Shown one piece after another: positions 54,396 through 61,399 of a stretch of DNA of 64,000 nucleotides (its first letter is position 1; each line of letters opens with the position of its first letter). The notes beneath the pieces were generated by a model. It did not search any database. It worked only from the letters and a program-made list of their open reading frames with translations, and was not told the origin of the DNA. Both the position numbers and the translations under genes were made by a program. The stretch is from Collinsella aerofaciens (GTDB lineage Bacteria; Actinomycetota; Coriobacteriia; Coriobacteriales; Coriobacteriaceae): the NCBI GenBank assembly GCA_030826265.1, contig JAPJOH010000009.1, positions 7,025 through 71,024 of the forward strand, in the 5' to 3' direction.

Positions 54396-55733
54396 TTAGG
54401 AGTTCGCCAGGTAGTGCTTGATCTCCCACTCGGTGATCGTAGACTCAAACTTATGCCACTCGTCACGCTTCTTTTTGAGGAAGAAGCTGTGGATGTGCTC
54501 GCCGAGGGCATCCTTCATAAACTGCGAGTCCTCAAATACGTCGAGCGCCTCTTTGAGCGAGCGCGGCAGCGGCGTATAACCGGCCTCGAGCATCTGACGG
54601 TCGGTAAGCTTGAGCGTCTCGGCCGTGGCCTCGGGCGGGAGTTCCAGCTTGCGCTCGATGCCGTCGAGACCGGCCGCCAGCGTGACGGCGTTGACCAGGT
54701 ACGGGTTGGCCATGGGGTCGGGGCTACGAAGCTCGATGCGCGTGGACAGCTGCTTGCCGGGCTTGTAGACCGGAATGCGGACCATACTCGCGCGGTTGCG
54801 CAGGCCCCACGTGGCGTACTGCGGCACGGAGTCGCCGCCCGTGGTGATGCGCTTGTACGAGTTGACCGTGGGGTTAGTGATGGCGCTGATCTCGCGCGCG
54901 TGCGCCAGAATGCCGGCCATGTAGTGTTTGGCGATGTCGGAAAGATGGTACTTCTCGTCGTCCTCGCCCCAAAAGACGTTGTTGCCGTCGTGGTCGAATA
55001 GCGACTGGCACAGGAACATAGCACTGCCGTCCTCGCCTGCCAACGGTTTGGGCATAAAGGAGGCGTGGCAACCGCTCTCGTAGGCCTGCTGTTTAATGAT
55101 GAGTTTGGCCGTGGTGATGGCGTCGGACATGCTCAGGGCCTCGGCGTGGCGCAGGCTCATGCCGTGCTGCGAGCGGCCGGCGGCGTGGAAGGTGTACTCC
55201 ACGGGCACGGACATCTTCTCGAGCGTGAGGACCGTGTTGCGGCGCAGGTCGCGGGCGGCATCGCTCACCGAAAGATCGAAGTAGCCCACGTTGTCGAGCG
55301 GCTCGGGCGTGTGCTCGTCGGGGAAGTAGTAATACTCCAGCTCGGCACCCACGTTGAGCAGGTAGCCAGCCTTCTCGGCCTTGCGGAACATGCGGCGCAG
55401 GGCATCGCGCGGGTCGCCGGCAAACGGCTTGCGATCGGGAGTGCACACGTCGCAGAACACGCGGGCGACGCCGTTATGGCTCGGACGCCATGGCAGAATC
55501 TGGAAGGTCGAAGCATCGGGGAATGCGAGCATGTCGGCTTCCTCGGGCGTGGCAAAGCCCTCGATGGCGGAGCCGTCAAAGCCAATACCCTCCTCAAAAG
55601 CGACCTCGAGGTCCTCGGGGCTAATGGCAAAGTTCTTGAGGCGGCCGAGAATGTCGACAAACCACAGACGCACAAAGCGGATGTCACGCTGCTCTACGGA
55701 GCGGAGTACGTAATCGATGTTCTGCTGGTTCAT
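54396..55733 (-). CDS. glnA: type I glutamine synthetase
   Basis: The 445-residue enzyme makes glutamine from glutamate, ammonia and ATP. Its length fits the GSI-alpha group. Key motifs are GFDGSAIEGF (~50), the ATP site FMPKPLAGEDGSAMFLCQSL, NPTVNSYKRI and RIPVYKPGKQLSTRIELRSPDPMANPYL. The usual adenylylation loop of GSI-beta is absent, so control by feedback and by GlnR is more likely. It is followed by the glnR-like gene. Confidence 0.95.
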   Translation of the reverse strand: MNQQNIDYVLRSVEQRDIRFVRLWFVDILGRLKNFAISPEDLEVAFEEGIGFDGSAIEGFATPEEADMLAFPDASTFQILPWRPSHNGVARVFCDVCTPDRKPFAGDPRDALRRMFRKAEKAGYLLNVGAELEYYYFPDEHTPEPLDNVGYFDLSVSDAARDLRRNTVLTLEKMSVPVEYTFHAAGRSQHGMSLRHAEALSMSDAITTAKLIIKQQAYESGCHASFMPKPLAGEDGSAMFLCQSLFDHDGNNVFWGEDDEKYHLSDIAKHYMAGILAHAREISAITNPTVNSYKRITTGGDSVPQYATWGLRNRASMVRIPVYKPGKQLSTRIELRSPDPMANPYLVNAVTLAAGLDGIERKLELPPEATAETLKLTDRQMLEAGYTPLPRSLKEALDVFEDSQFMKDALGEHIHSFFLKKKRDEWHKFESTITEWEIKHYLANS

Positions 55734-55798
55734 GTCGCTCCCCTTTCTTTCGGGCGGGTTTCGACTGGTCTATATCGCAGATACTATCGCAGAAAAAT

Positions 55799-55814
55799 GT
55801 TTCCGCAGGGTTAA
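55799..55814 (-). promoter_or_regulatory. GlnR-box-like sequence upstream of glnA
   Basis: On the minus strand TTAAC-n6-GAAAC fits the actinobacterial GlnR half-site pattern GTnAC-n6-GAAAC at 9 of 10 fixed or partly fixed positions. It lies about 66 bases upstream of the glnA start. Confidence 0.5.
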
Positions 55815-55867
55815 AGCGTATCAAGCGCTCAAAAAACGTGCGCGAACAGGCGGTTGCGAACGAGTGG

Positions 55868-56890
55868 CTAGCGCGAGGTCGAAGCGCGGTGTTCGATGTG
55901 GCCGGGGATCTCGATGCGTTTAGGCGCCAGCTTCGCGGCCTCGCCCACGGTGGTGGTAACGACGTCGATGCGCTCGGACAGGCGCTCGACTACGCGCTCG
56001 GCAATGGTGATGGTGTCTTGCGCTGCCGTGGTCACACCGCCAAAGAGCACATGGTTCCAGGGGTAGTCGTCAAACGTCGCGATCTTGAGGCCAGCCGGCA
56101 ATGAGGGTCCCAGCTGTGCTAGCGCCTCGGTCAGACGCAGGAAAACCAGGCCGTTGACGGCGATGAGGCCGAGCCTTTTGCCCGCATAGCCGCGGATGGT
56201 CTCGTCCAAGCGGCCAACGCCAGTGGCACCGCCATCGGCCAAGGTGACAACCTCGCCGGCAAGGCCGCGTCGCGACAGCTCGTCGGTAAAGGCCTCGGCG
56301 CGCTTGCGACGCACGGGGCTGTCGTCGCTTGCCTCGGTGAGCAGGCACAGGCGCTCGCTGCCAGCGGCGGCCAAGGCGTCTACCAAGCCGGCGACCAGCT
56401 CACGGTTGTTAGATGTCACCAGATCGACACCGCCGTCGGCAACGTTGCGGTCGAGCAGCACTACGGGCAGGCGTCCCGCTGCCGCGGCGATTGCCTCGTC
56501 ATTGCCTCCGCAGGTGTTGACGACCAGACCGTCCACGCCGGCATCGATAAGTCTGGTGAGCGACTCGGCCTCCTTGGCGGGATCGTTGCCGCTAATGGCC
56601 GTCATGAGCGAGCAGCCGCGCGCCGCGGCGCTGGCGGAAAGGCCCTCGAGCATGGCGCTCGAGAACGGGTTGGCGATGTCAGCCAGGATCACACCGATGA
56701 GGTTGGTACGCGAGCTGCGCAGATTGCGCGCGGCGGCACGCGGGCGATAGCCGGTGCGCTCGATAACCGCCGCGATGCGAGCACGGGTTTCCTCGGTCAT
56801 TTGCCCGGGACGGTTGTTGAGATAGCGCGAGACCGTGGCCGGGCTCACGCCCGCCTCGGCGGCAATGTCCTTGATTCTCATCTGCGCCAT
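55868..56890 (-). CDS. LacI family transcriptional regulator (probable KDG regulon repressor)
   Basis: The ~340-residue protein has an N-terminal LacI helix-turn-helix with hinge (MRIKDIAAEAGVSPATVSRY, then TGYRPRAAARNLRSSRTNLIGVI) and a periplasmic-binding-protein-like sensor domain. A KdgR-like role fits its position divergent from kdgK. Two tandem CGAAACCGATTTCG-type operators lie at the kdgK promoter and one at the promoter of the 60626 gene. The inducer is probably 2-keto-3-deoxygluconate or its phosphate; this is inference from context. Confidence 0.85.
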   Translation of the reverse strand: MAQMRIKDIAAEAGVSPATVSRYLNNRPGQMTEETRARIAAVIERTGYRPRAAARNLRSSRTNLIGVILADIANPFSSAMLEGLSASAAARGCSLMTAISGNDPAKEAESLTRLIDAGVDGLVVNTCGGNDEAIAAAAGRLPVVLLDRNVADGGVDLVTSNNRELVAGLVDALAAAGSERLCLLTEASDDSPVRRKRAEAFTDELSRRGLAGEVVTLADGGATGVGRLDETIRGYAGKRLGLIAVNGLVFLRLTEALAQLGPSLPAGLKIATFDDYPWNHVLFGGVTTAAQDTITIAERVVERLSERIDVVTTTVGEAAKLAPKRIEIPGHIEHRASTSR

Positions 56891-56954
56891 AACGCACCCC
56901 GTTTCCCAATTGTCGGCGATCTGAGCCATTTTAGGCATTTTTTTAAAAATCTCG

Positions 56955-57021
56955 GTTGCAAAACGCTGTAGGTGAGTATACTACAACTCGAAACGAAACC
57001 GATTTCGTAAACCGATTTCGG
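56955..57021 (+). promoter_or_regulatory. kdgK promoter with two tandem LacI-type operators
   Basis: TTGCAA (56956-56961) and TATACT (56977-56982) form the promoter; spacing is 15-16 bases. CGAAACCGATTTCG at 56994-57007 and the near copy TAAACCGATTTCGG at 57008-57021 follow at the start site. The first is palindromic at 6 of 7 pairs. The same TATACT-operator spacing occurs at 60355-60384. Confidence 0.7.
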
Positions 57022-57024
57022 CGA

Positions 57025-57082
57025 GCGTTGGCACGCAGGTGCAAAGACGCACCCTACCGTCTTGGCACCTGCGTGCCAACGC
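57025..57082 (+). ncRNA. conserved leader hairpin, copy 1 (loop GCACCCTACC)
   Basis: Arms 57025-57042 and 57065-57082 pair over 18 bp without mismatch; the apex reads AAAGACGCACCCTACCGTCTTG, with AAGAC/GTCTT closing the loop. A second copy at 60389-60446 keeps the apex and replaces the arms by different, still pairing bases. It lies in the kdgK 5' UTR just after the operators. Confidence 0.75.
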
Positions 57083-57124
57083 CATATCAAAGGTGTACGC
57101 ACGAGTAAAAGGAGCTGCGCGACC

Positions 57125-58159
57125 ATGGGTAAAACGGTTCTTGCCTTCGGCGAGATCATGATGAGACTCTCGCCCAAAGACCACCTGCGTATTGAGCAGG
57201 CAACCGAGTTTGACGTCCGCTACGGCGGCGCCGAGGCCAACACCGCGCTTTCCCTGGCCTACCAGGGCGACAAGGCCGCTTACGTCTCCGTTGTCCCGGC
57301 CAACCGTCTGGGCGAGTGCGCCCTGCGTTCGCTGAAGGCCTACGGCGTCGACACCACGCGCGTCGTGCGTCAGGGCGACCGTCTTGGCTCCTATGTGTTT
57401 GAGGTCGGTGCCTCGCAGCGCGGTAACGGTTGCGTCTACGACCGCAAGTACTCTGCCATCAACATGGCCAAGCGCGACGTCTTTAACTGGGACGAGATCC
57501 TCAAGGGAATCGATGTCTTCTATTTCTCCGGCGTGACCCCCGCCGTCTCCGACGAGATGGCCGCCGCCTGCAAGGAGGCGCTCGCCGCCTGCCGCGCCAA
57601 GGGCATCACCACCGTGTGCGACGTGAACTATCGCGGCAAGATGTGGTCGCCCGAGAAATCGCAGGCCACCATGAAGGAACTCCTGCCGCTCGTCGACATC
57701 TGCATCGCCAACGACGAGGATGCGCCTGCCGGCCTCGGCATGACCTGCGTCTCCGGTTCCCTTGCCCACGGCATCGAGGAGCGCGACACCTACGTCGAGA
57801 TGGCCCGCCAGATCTGCGCCGAGTACGGCTGCAAGAAGGTCGCCTCGGTCGTCCGCAACATCTCCTGCGTCGAGCGCTCCATCTGGATGGGCATGCTCTT
57901 TGACGCCGAGAGCGGCGAGCACTGGTTCTCCCCTGCTCACGACGTGCACGTGCTCGAGGGCGTTGCCGCCGGCGACGCTTTCAACGCCGGCCTCGTCCAT
58001 GCCCTCATCAACGATTTTGACCCGCAGGACGCCGTCAACTACGCCATTGCAGCGTCGATCCTCAAGCTCACCATCAAGGGCGATTCCAACTTGGTGACCG
58101 CAGACGAGATCGCAGCCGTGGCATCAGCCGCCGACGGTGGCACCCGCGTCGCGCGCTAG
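57125..58159 (+). CDS. kdgK: 2-keto-3-deoxygluconate kinase (PfkB family)
   Basis: From ATG 57125, behind AAAGGAG, the protein is 344 residues. It has the ribokinase/PfkB fold: N-terminal substrate lid YGGAEANTALSLAYQG, VCDVNYRGKMW and the C-terminal GVAAGDAFNAGLVHAL with the catalytic Asp. Substrate preference for 2-keto-3-deoxygluconate is inferred from the eda gene downstream. It would make KDPG for cleavage by Eda in hexuronate or Entner-Doudoroff-type breakdown. Expression is probably repressed by the divergent LacI protein. Confidence 0.88.
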   Translation: MGKTVLAFGEIMMRLSPKDHLRIEQATEFDVRYGGAEANTALSLAYQGDKAAYVSVVPANRLGECALRSLKAYGVDTTRVVRQGDRLGSYVFEVGASQRGNGCVYDRKYSAINMAKRDVFNWDEILKGIDVFYFSGVTPAVSDEMAAACKEALAACRAKGITTVCDVNYRGKMWSPEKSQATMKELLPLVDICIANDEDAPAGLGMTCVSGSLAHGIEERDTYVEMARQICAEYGCKKVASVVRNISCVERSIWMGMLFDAESGEHWFSPAHDVHVLEGVAAGDAFNAGLVHALINDFDPQDAVNYAIAASILKLTIKGDSNLVTADEIAAVASAADGGTRVAR

Positions 58160-58230
58160 TCCGTCTCCATTCCGCGGGCCGCAGCTTTCCAATCCCATAC
58201 CCCTGCGGCCCGCTCCCCGATTCCTCCGAC

Positions 58231-58363
58231 CGGGCAAAACCACCAGTCCCATTCCGGTTTTGCCTGGCATTCCCTACATGACTGGTCGAGCAGCCGGTTT
58301 TGGAATTGCTTGAACCCCAAGCAGTGCCTCCGATAACCAATCCAAAATCGGCTCCTGACCAGC
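58231..58363 (+). ncRNA. candidate riboswitch-like RNA upstream of eda, copy 1
   Basis: Four helices can be drawn: P1 58231-58240/58257-58266, P2 CTGGTC/GACCAG (58282-58287/58357-58362), P3 GCCGGTTTTGGA/TCCAAAATCGGC (58293-58304/58341-58352), and P4 GCTTG/CAAGC (58308-58312/58318-58322). Unpaired blocks AGTCCCATTCCGG (58245-58257), TTCCCTA (58270-58276) and GCAGTGCCTCCGATAACC (58321-58338) recur at 60468-60598, where all four helices re-pair with different bases. I do not recognise a known riboswitch class. Confidence 0.75.
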
Positions 58364-58412
58364 ACATTTGGCAATCACGCGCCCATGCGCGCCACACATC
58401 GAAAGGAACATC

Positions 58413-59054
58413 ATGTTCGATCAGTTCTACACCACGCTTGAGTCCCTGGGCATCGTGCCGGTCGTTGTGCTCGACAAGGTCGAGGACGCCGCTCCGCTCG
58501 CCCACGCCCTTATGGCAGCTGGCATGAAGTCAGCCGAGGTCACCTTCCGCACCGCCTGCGCCGCCGAGTGCATCGCCGCTATGGCCGAGGCCGAGCCCGA
58601 GATGTGCGTTGGCGCCGGCACTGTCCTGACCGTCGAGCAGGTTGAGCAGGCCCGCGCAGCCGGTGCCAAGTTCATCGTCTCCCCGGGTTACAACGAGGAC
58701 GTCGTGAAGCACTGCATCGACATCGACCTGCCCGTCCTTCCCGGCACCGTGACCCCCTCCGAGGTCACCGCAGCCGAGAACCTGGGCCTCAAGGTCACCA
58801 AGTTCTTCCCCGCGTCCCAGTATGGCGGCCTGAACACCATCAAGGCCCTCGCCGCTCCGTTTGTCGGTCACCGCTTTATGCCTACCGGCGGCGTGAGCAC
58901 CGCCAACGTCGAGGAGTACCTGAGCTCCTCCGCCATCATCGCCTGCGGTGGCACCTGGATGGTCAAGCCGGCCCTGTTTGCCGACGGCGACTTCTCCAAG
59001 GTCGAGCAGATCGCCCGCGAGGCCATGGACGTCGTCAAGAAGGTCCGCGGCTAG
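58413..59054 (+). CDS. eda: bifunctional KDPG/KHG aldolase
   Basis: The 213-residue protein cleaves 2-keto-3-deoxy-6-phosphogluconate to pyruvate and glyceraldehyde-3-phosphate. Family marks are EVTFRT with the catalytic Glu (~43), VGAGTVLT, the Schiff-base Lys in VTKFFPASQYGG (~130) and FMPTGGV. The start has AAAGGA seven bases upstream. It lies 250 bases after kdgK; the gap is filled by the structured RNA element, so eda may be controlled separately from kdgK within the same unit. Confidence 0.95.
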   Translation: MFDQFYTTLESLGIVPVVVLDKVEDAAPLAHALMAAGMKSAEVTFRTACAAECIAAMAEAEPEMCVGAGTVLTVEQVEQARAAGAKFIVSPGYNEDVVKHCIDIDLPVLPGTVTPSEVTAAENLGLKVTKFFPASQYGGLNTIKALAAPFVGHRFMPTGGVSTANVEEYLSSSAIIACGGTWMVKPALFADGDFSKVEQIAREAMDVVKKVRG

Positions 59055-59073
59055 GTTTAGCTCTCTATCGTGA

Positions 59074-59112
59074 AGGGGGGGCGTGCCCTAGACCTCGCCC
59101 CCTTTCTTTTAA
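59074..59112 (+). terminator. rho-independent terminator after eda
   Basis: AAGGGGGGGCG pairs with CGCCCCCTTT, followed by CTTTTAAA on the plus strand, 20 bases after the eda stop. Confidence 0.8.
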
Positions 59113-59365
59113 AGCGGCTCGGAAGCGCGCCGTTTCCGTCACGAACAAGAACCAAAACCGTCTTGTATGCTGATAGAACGTGACGGAAGCGACACGCCTC
59201 CAAGCCGCTTTGCCTACTCGGCTGGCCGTCGCGCTCAACTAAGCCACCTCGACAAAAGCCGAGCCACCAAAACAGCTGCGGCGCCGTCTGGAGGAATGGA
59301 CCCTTGCTTCCGGTCTTTTCCTCCAAGCGGTGCCGCAGCTTTGTGCCCCGGTTACGCCCCAACGC
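59113..59365. other. intergenic region without a recognised feature
   Basis: Between the eda terminator and the palindrome behind the GntR gene I see no gene, RNA or repeat. Confidence 0.5.
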
Positions 59366-59432
59366 AGTTGCGGTGAAATAGGGACTGTTTGCGCCACCTA
59401 GGCCGCAAAACAGTCCCTATTTCACCGCAACT
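59366..59432. repeat. AGTTGCGGTG palindrome behind the GntR gene
   Basis: Perfect 25-base arms (59366-59390 and 59408-59432) contain AGTTGCGGTGAAATAGGGAC. It starts 14 bases after the GntR stop. A close relative with 24-base arms lies upstream of the same gene at 60212-60278. Confidence 0.88.
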
Positions 59433-59446
59433 TATATGGGGATTGA

Positions 59447-60139
59447 TTAGATGGCCGAGTCTTTGGACAGCTCAAAATAGTCGGGATGCAAGGCGATAAC
59501 CGGGCCCTGCTCCTCGGGCATCAGGTGCAGGTGTGTCTCTGCCAGATAGCTCGCCGCGTCGGTATCGCCCCTCTTAATGGCCTCGAGAATCCGGCGATGC
59601 TGCCGACGAATCGGCTCCCAATCCAAATCCTGCGACACCATACGCAACCAGTTGTATCGCTCAAAATGCGTGTTGATGCTCTTCATCCAATCCCACAACA
59701 TGTGACGACCGGCAATCTCAAAACATGTCTCATGGAACAGGTTATCCAGGTCAAAGAAACGGCGCGTTTCGCCATGGTCGAGCGACTCGGACTCGGTAAG
59801 AATCTGCTCAAGCCGCTGCTTTTGCTCGGGCGAGGCGGCCGAACAGCATTTAATAAGCACGCTTCTCTCGAGCTTCTCGCGCAAAAAGCAGGCGTTTTCG
59901 GCGCGTTCCATGCTGATCTTAGAGACGTAGGTGCCGCTTTTGGGACGCGTTTCCACCAGCTCCTGCTCACGCAGGCGCACAAAGGATTCGCGAATGGGCG
60001 TGCGCCCGATTCCCGTCTCCTTTTCCAGACCAATCGCCGAAAGGCGCGTGCCGGGCCTGAGCTCGGCGTAGATGATCTTGGACCGCAATGCGTTGTACGC
60101 CTGGTCTTGCAGGCTCTGATAATGCTGGTGCTGTTCCAT
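59447..60139 (-). CDS. GntR family (FadR/FCD subfamily) transcriptional regulator
   Basis: From ATG 60139, behind GAGGG, the protein has 230 residues. The N-terminal winged helix (YNALRSKIIYAELRPGTRLSAIGLEKETGIGRTPIRESFVRL) is followed by an all-helical FCD ligand domain with the metal-binding pattern FDLDNLFHETCFEIAG, and later His residues in RRQHRRILEAI and ETHLHL. FCD regulators sense small carboxylates such as hexuronates or keto acids. It sits between eda and the 60626 gene and may co-regulate them. The perfect palindrome at 60302-60317 is a candidate operator. Confidence 0.88.
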   Translation of the reverse strand: MEQHQHYQSLQDQAYNALRSKIIYAELRPGTRLSAIGLEKETGIGRTPIRESFVRLREQELVETRPKSGTYVSKISMERAENACFLREKLERSVLIKCCSAASPEQKQRLEQILTESESLDHGETRRFFDLDNLFHETCFEIAGRHMLWDWMKSINTHFERYNWLRMVSQDLDWEPIRRQHRRILEAIKRGDTDAASYLAETHLHLMPEEQGPVIALHPDYFELSKDSAI

Positions 60140-60211
60140 AAAGCCCTCGGATAAGTCCTCGGTTAGTCGAATACCACCATGCAATACTATCGCATCCCCC
60201 GCCCCCTCATA

Positions 60212-60278
60212 AGTTGCGGTGGAATAGTTCCTGTTCAAGGCCTTCAGCAGCAAAAACAGGAACTATTCCACCGCAACT
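60212..60278. repeat. AGTTGCGGTG palindrome upstream of the GntR gene
   Basis: Perfect 24-base arms (60212-60235 and 60255-60278) begin AGTTGCGGTGGAATAG. Together with the copy at 59366-59432 it brackets the GntR gene. Confidence 0.88.
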
Positions 60279-60301
60279 AAAGCCAACGAGTTGTTGCAAT
60301 T

Positions 60302-60317
60302 AGGTGAACGTTCACCT
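60302..60317. promoter_or_regulatory. perfect palindrome, candidate operator
   Basis: AGGTGAACGTTCACCT is a perfect 16-base palindrome between the divergent GntR and YczE-like genes, about 40 bases upstream of the TATACT box. It could be the GntR operator or another regulator site; followed by TTTTTATT it could also be a small terminator. Confidence 0.55.
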
Positions 60318-60354
60318 TTTTATTGTTTTTCTCTTCGCAAATAAAATCCCGTCG

Positions 60355-60384
60355 TATACTTAGGCTCAAACGAAACCGATTTCG
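60355..60384 (+). promoter_or_regulatory. promoter and LacI-type operator of the YczE-like gene
   Basis: TATACT (60355-60360) is followed after 10 bases by CGAAACCGATTTCG (60371-60384), identical to the first kdgK operator. The spacing from -10 to operator is within one base of that at kdgK. A -35-like TTCGCA lies upstream. Confidence 0.7.
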
Positions 60385-60388
60385 TTGA

Positions 60389-60446
60389 GCGTGGGCAATA
60401 TGATGCTAAGACGCACCCTACCATCTTGGCATCTTATCGCCCACGC
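60389..60446 (+). ncRNA. conserved leader hairpin, copy 2 (loop GCACCCTACC)
   Basis: Arms 60389-60406 and 60429-60446 pair with one mismatch and one G-U over 18 positions. The apex TAAGACGCACCCTACCATCTTG matches copy 1 at all but two positions, while most stem bases differ. It begins five bases after the operator, as in copy 1. Confidence 0.75.
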
Positions 60447-60467
60447 AATGCCATTTGCTTTCTTCCC

Positions 60468-60598
60468 GTCTCGTTGGACCTTTAGTCCCATTCCGGCACA
60501 GCGAGACACTTCCTAGACGACTGACCGTGGGGCCGGCTTTTCTGCTTTTGCAGCAGTGCCTCCGATAACCCTCTTTTGCCGGCCCGGGTCAGCTTTTT
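60468..60598 (+). ncRNA. candidate riboswitch-like RNA upstream of the YczE-like gene, copy 2
   Basis: P1 GTCTCGTTG/CAGCGAGAC (60468-60476/60499-60507), P2 CTGACC/GGTCAG (60521-60526/60587-60592), P3 GGGCCGGC/GCCGGCCC (60530-60537/60578-60585) and P4 CTGC/GCAG (60542-60545/60550-60553) match the helices of copy 1 with changed bases. The blocks AGTCCCATTCCGG (60484-60496), TTCCTA and GCAGTGCCTCCGATAACC (60553-60570) are kept. P2 is followed by TTTTT (60594-60598), so here the element could end in a conditional terminator. Confidence 0.75.
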
Positions 60599-60625
60599 CA
60601 CACAACCGAAAGGACGGGTAGCAAC

Positions 60626-61306
60626 ATGCGACCGCTCATCATCATGCATGGCGAGAACATCGACTGGTGCCATACCGTCATCAGAATGCTGATGTATCTT
60701 GTGGGCGTTGCAGTACTGGCACTCGGTATGAGTCTCCAGACGGCATCCGGCCTGGGCGTCGCCGCGCTCACGTGCTTTGCCACAACCCTATCCATGCTCA
60801 CTGGCAAGACGCTCGGCTTTTGGATCACCGCAACCTACGTCGCCTACATCGTGGCGCAATTATCCATCTTGCGAAGCGAGTTCCAGCCGCGCATCCTGCT
60901 CGAGTTGTTCTTCTCAACGCTGATTGGCGGCTTGACCGACCTCTTCATGGCGGTCAACCCACTGCATCCCACGGCACTCCCCACACAGATTGCGACCATG
61001 CTGCTCTCCCTCGCTGTCACCGCATTTGGCGTAAGTCTCGTCGTCAACATGGGCGTTGTCCCCAACGCGCCCGACGGCTTGGTGCAAGTCATTGCCGAAA
61101 AGCTTAAACGCCGCTTTGGTGACGTAAAAGTCGTGTTTGACTGCTCACATGTCGCCGCCTCGCTCGCGTTGTCGCTGATCTTTATGTACAACCTGGGCGG
61201 CTTTGGCGTCACGACCGCCATCTCGGCACTGTTCCTGGGCCATGTCATCAACGTCGCCAACAAACTGTTCGCCCAGCGCTTTATCCGCGCGGCATTCGGA
61301 AAATAG
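60626..61306 (+). CDS. YczE/YitT-like integral membrane protein
   Basis: The 226-residue protein has about five hydrophobic helices (~20-45, 52-75, 85-110, 120-145, 180-205). It starts with a short polar segment, then MLMYLVGVAVLALGMSLQTASGLGVAAL, typical of YczE-like (DUF6198) membrane proteins. The family has no firm transport function. Because it shares operator, leader hairpin and the putative riboswitch with kdgK-eda, it may move a hexuronate or keto-deoxy sugar acid; this is inference. Confidence 0.8.
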   Translation: MRPLIIMHGENIDWCHTVIRMLMYLVGVAVLALGMSLQTASGLGVAALTCFATTLSMLTGKTLGFWITATYVAYIVAQLSILRSEFQPRILLELFFSTLIGGLTDLFMAVNPLHPTALPTQIATMLLSLAVTAFGVSLVVNMGVVPNAPDGLVQVIAEKLKRRFGDVKVVFDCSHVAASLALSLIFMYNLGGFGVTTAISALFLGHVINVANKLFAQRFIRAAFGK

Positions 61307-61330
61307 CACCACCGTAAGAACCCGCGAACA

Positions 61331-61380
61331 GCGCTATACGTTGCTATATCTCACTATACTTTGCTATATCTTGCTATATC
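61331..61380. repeat. five 10-bp phased CTATA repeats
   Basis: Five consecutive decamers (61331, 61341, 61351, 61361, 61371) each carry CTATA at the same place; three are TTGCTATATC exactly. The 10-base period equals about one helix turn. It lies directly upstream of the ATPase gene and may be its promoter/operator. Confidence 0.85.
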
Positions 61381-61399
61381 TTGAGCAAAGGTGGCTCAC

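Noticed and set aside
57025..57082. Rho-independent terminator before kdgK
   Set aside because: The hairpin has no following U-run and its loop is conserved in a second locus, which fits a functional leader better than a terminator.
61331..61380. CRISPR-like array
   Set aside because: The units are only 10 bp with no spacers; they are phased short repeats, not CRISPR.
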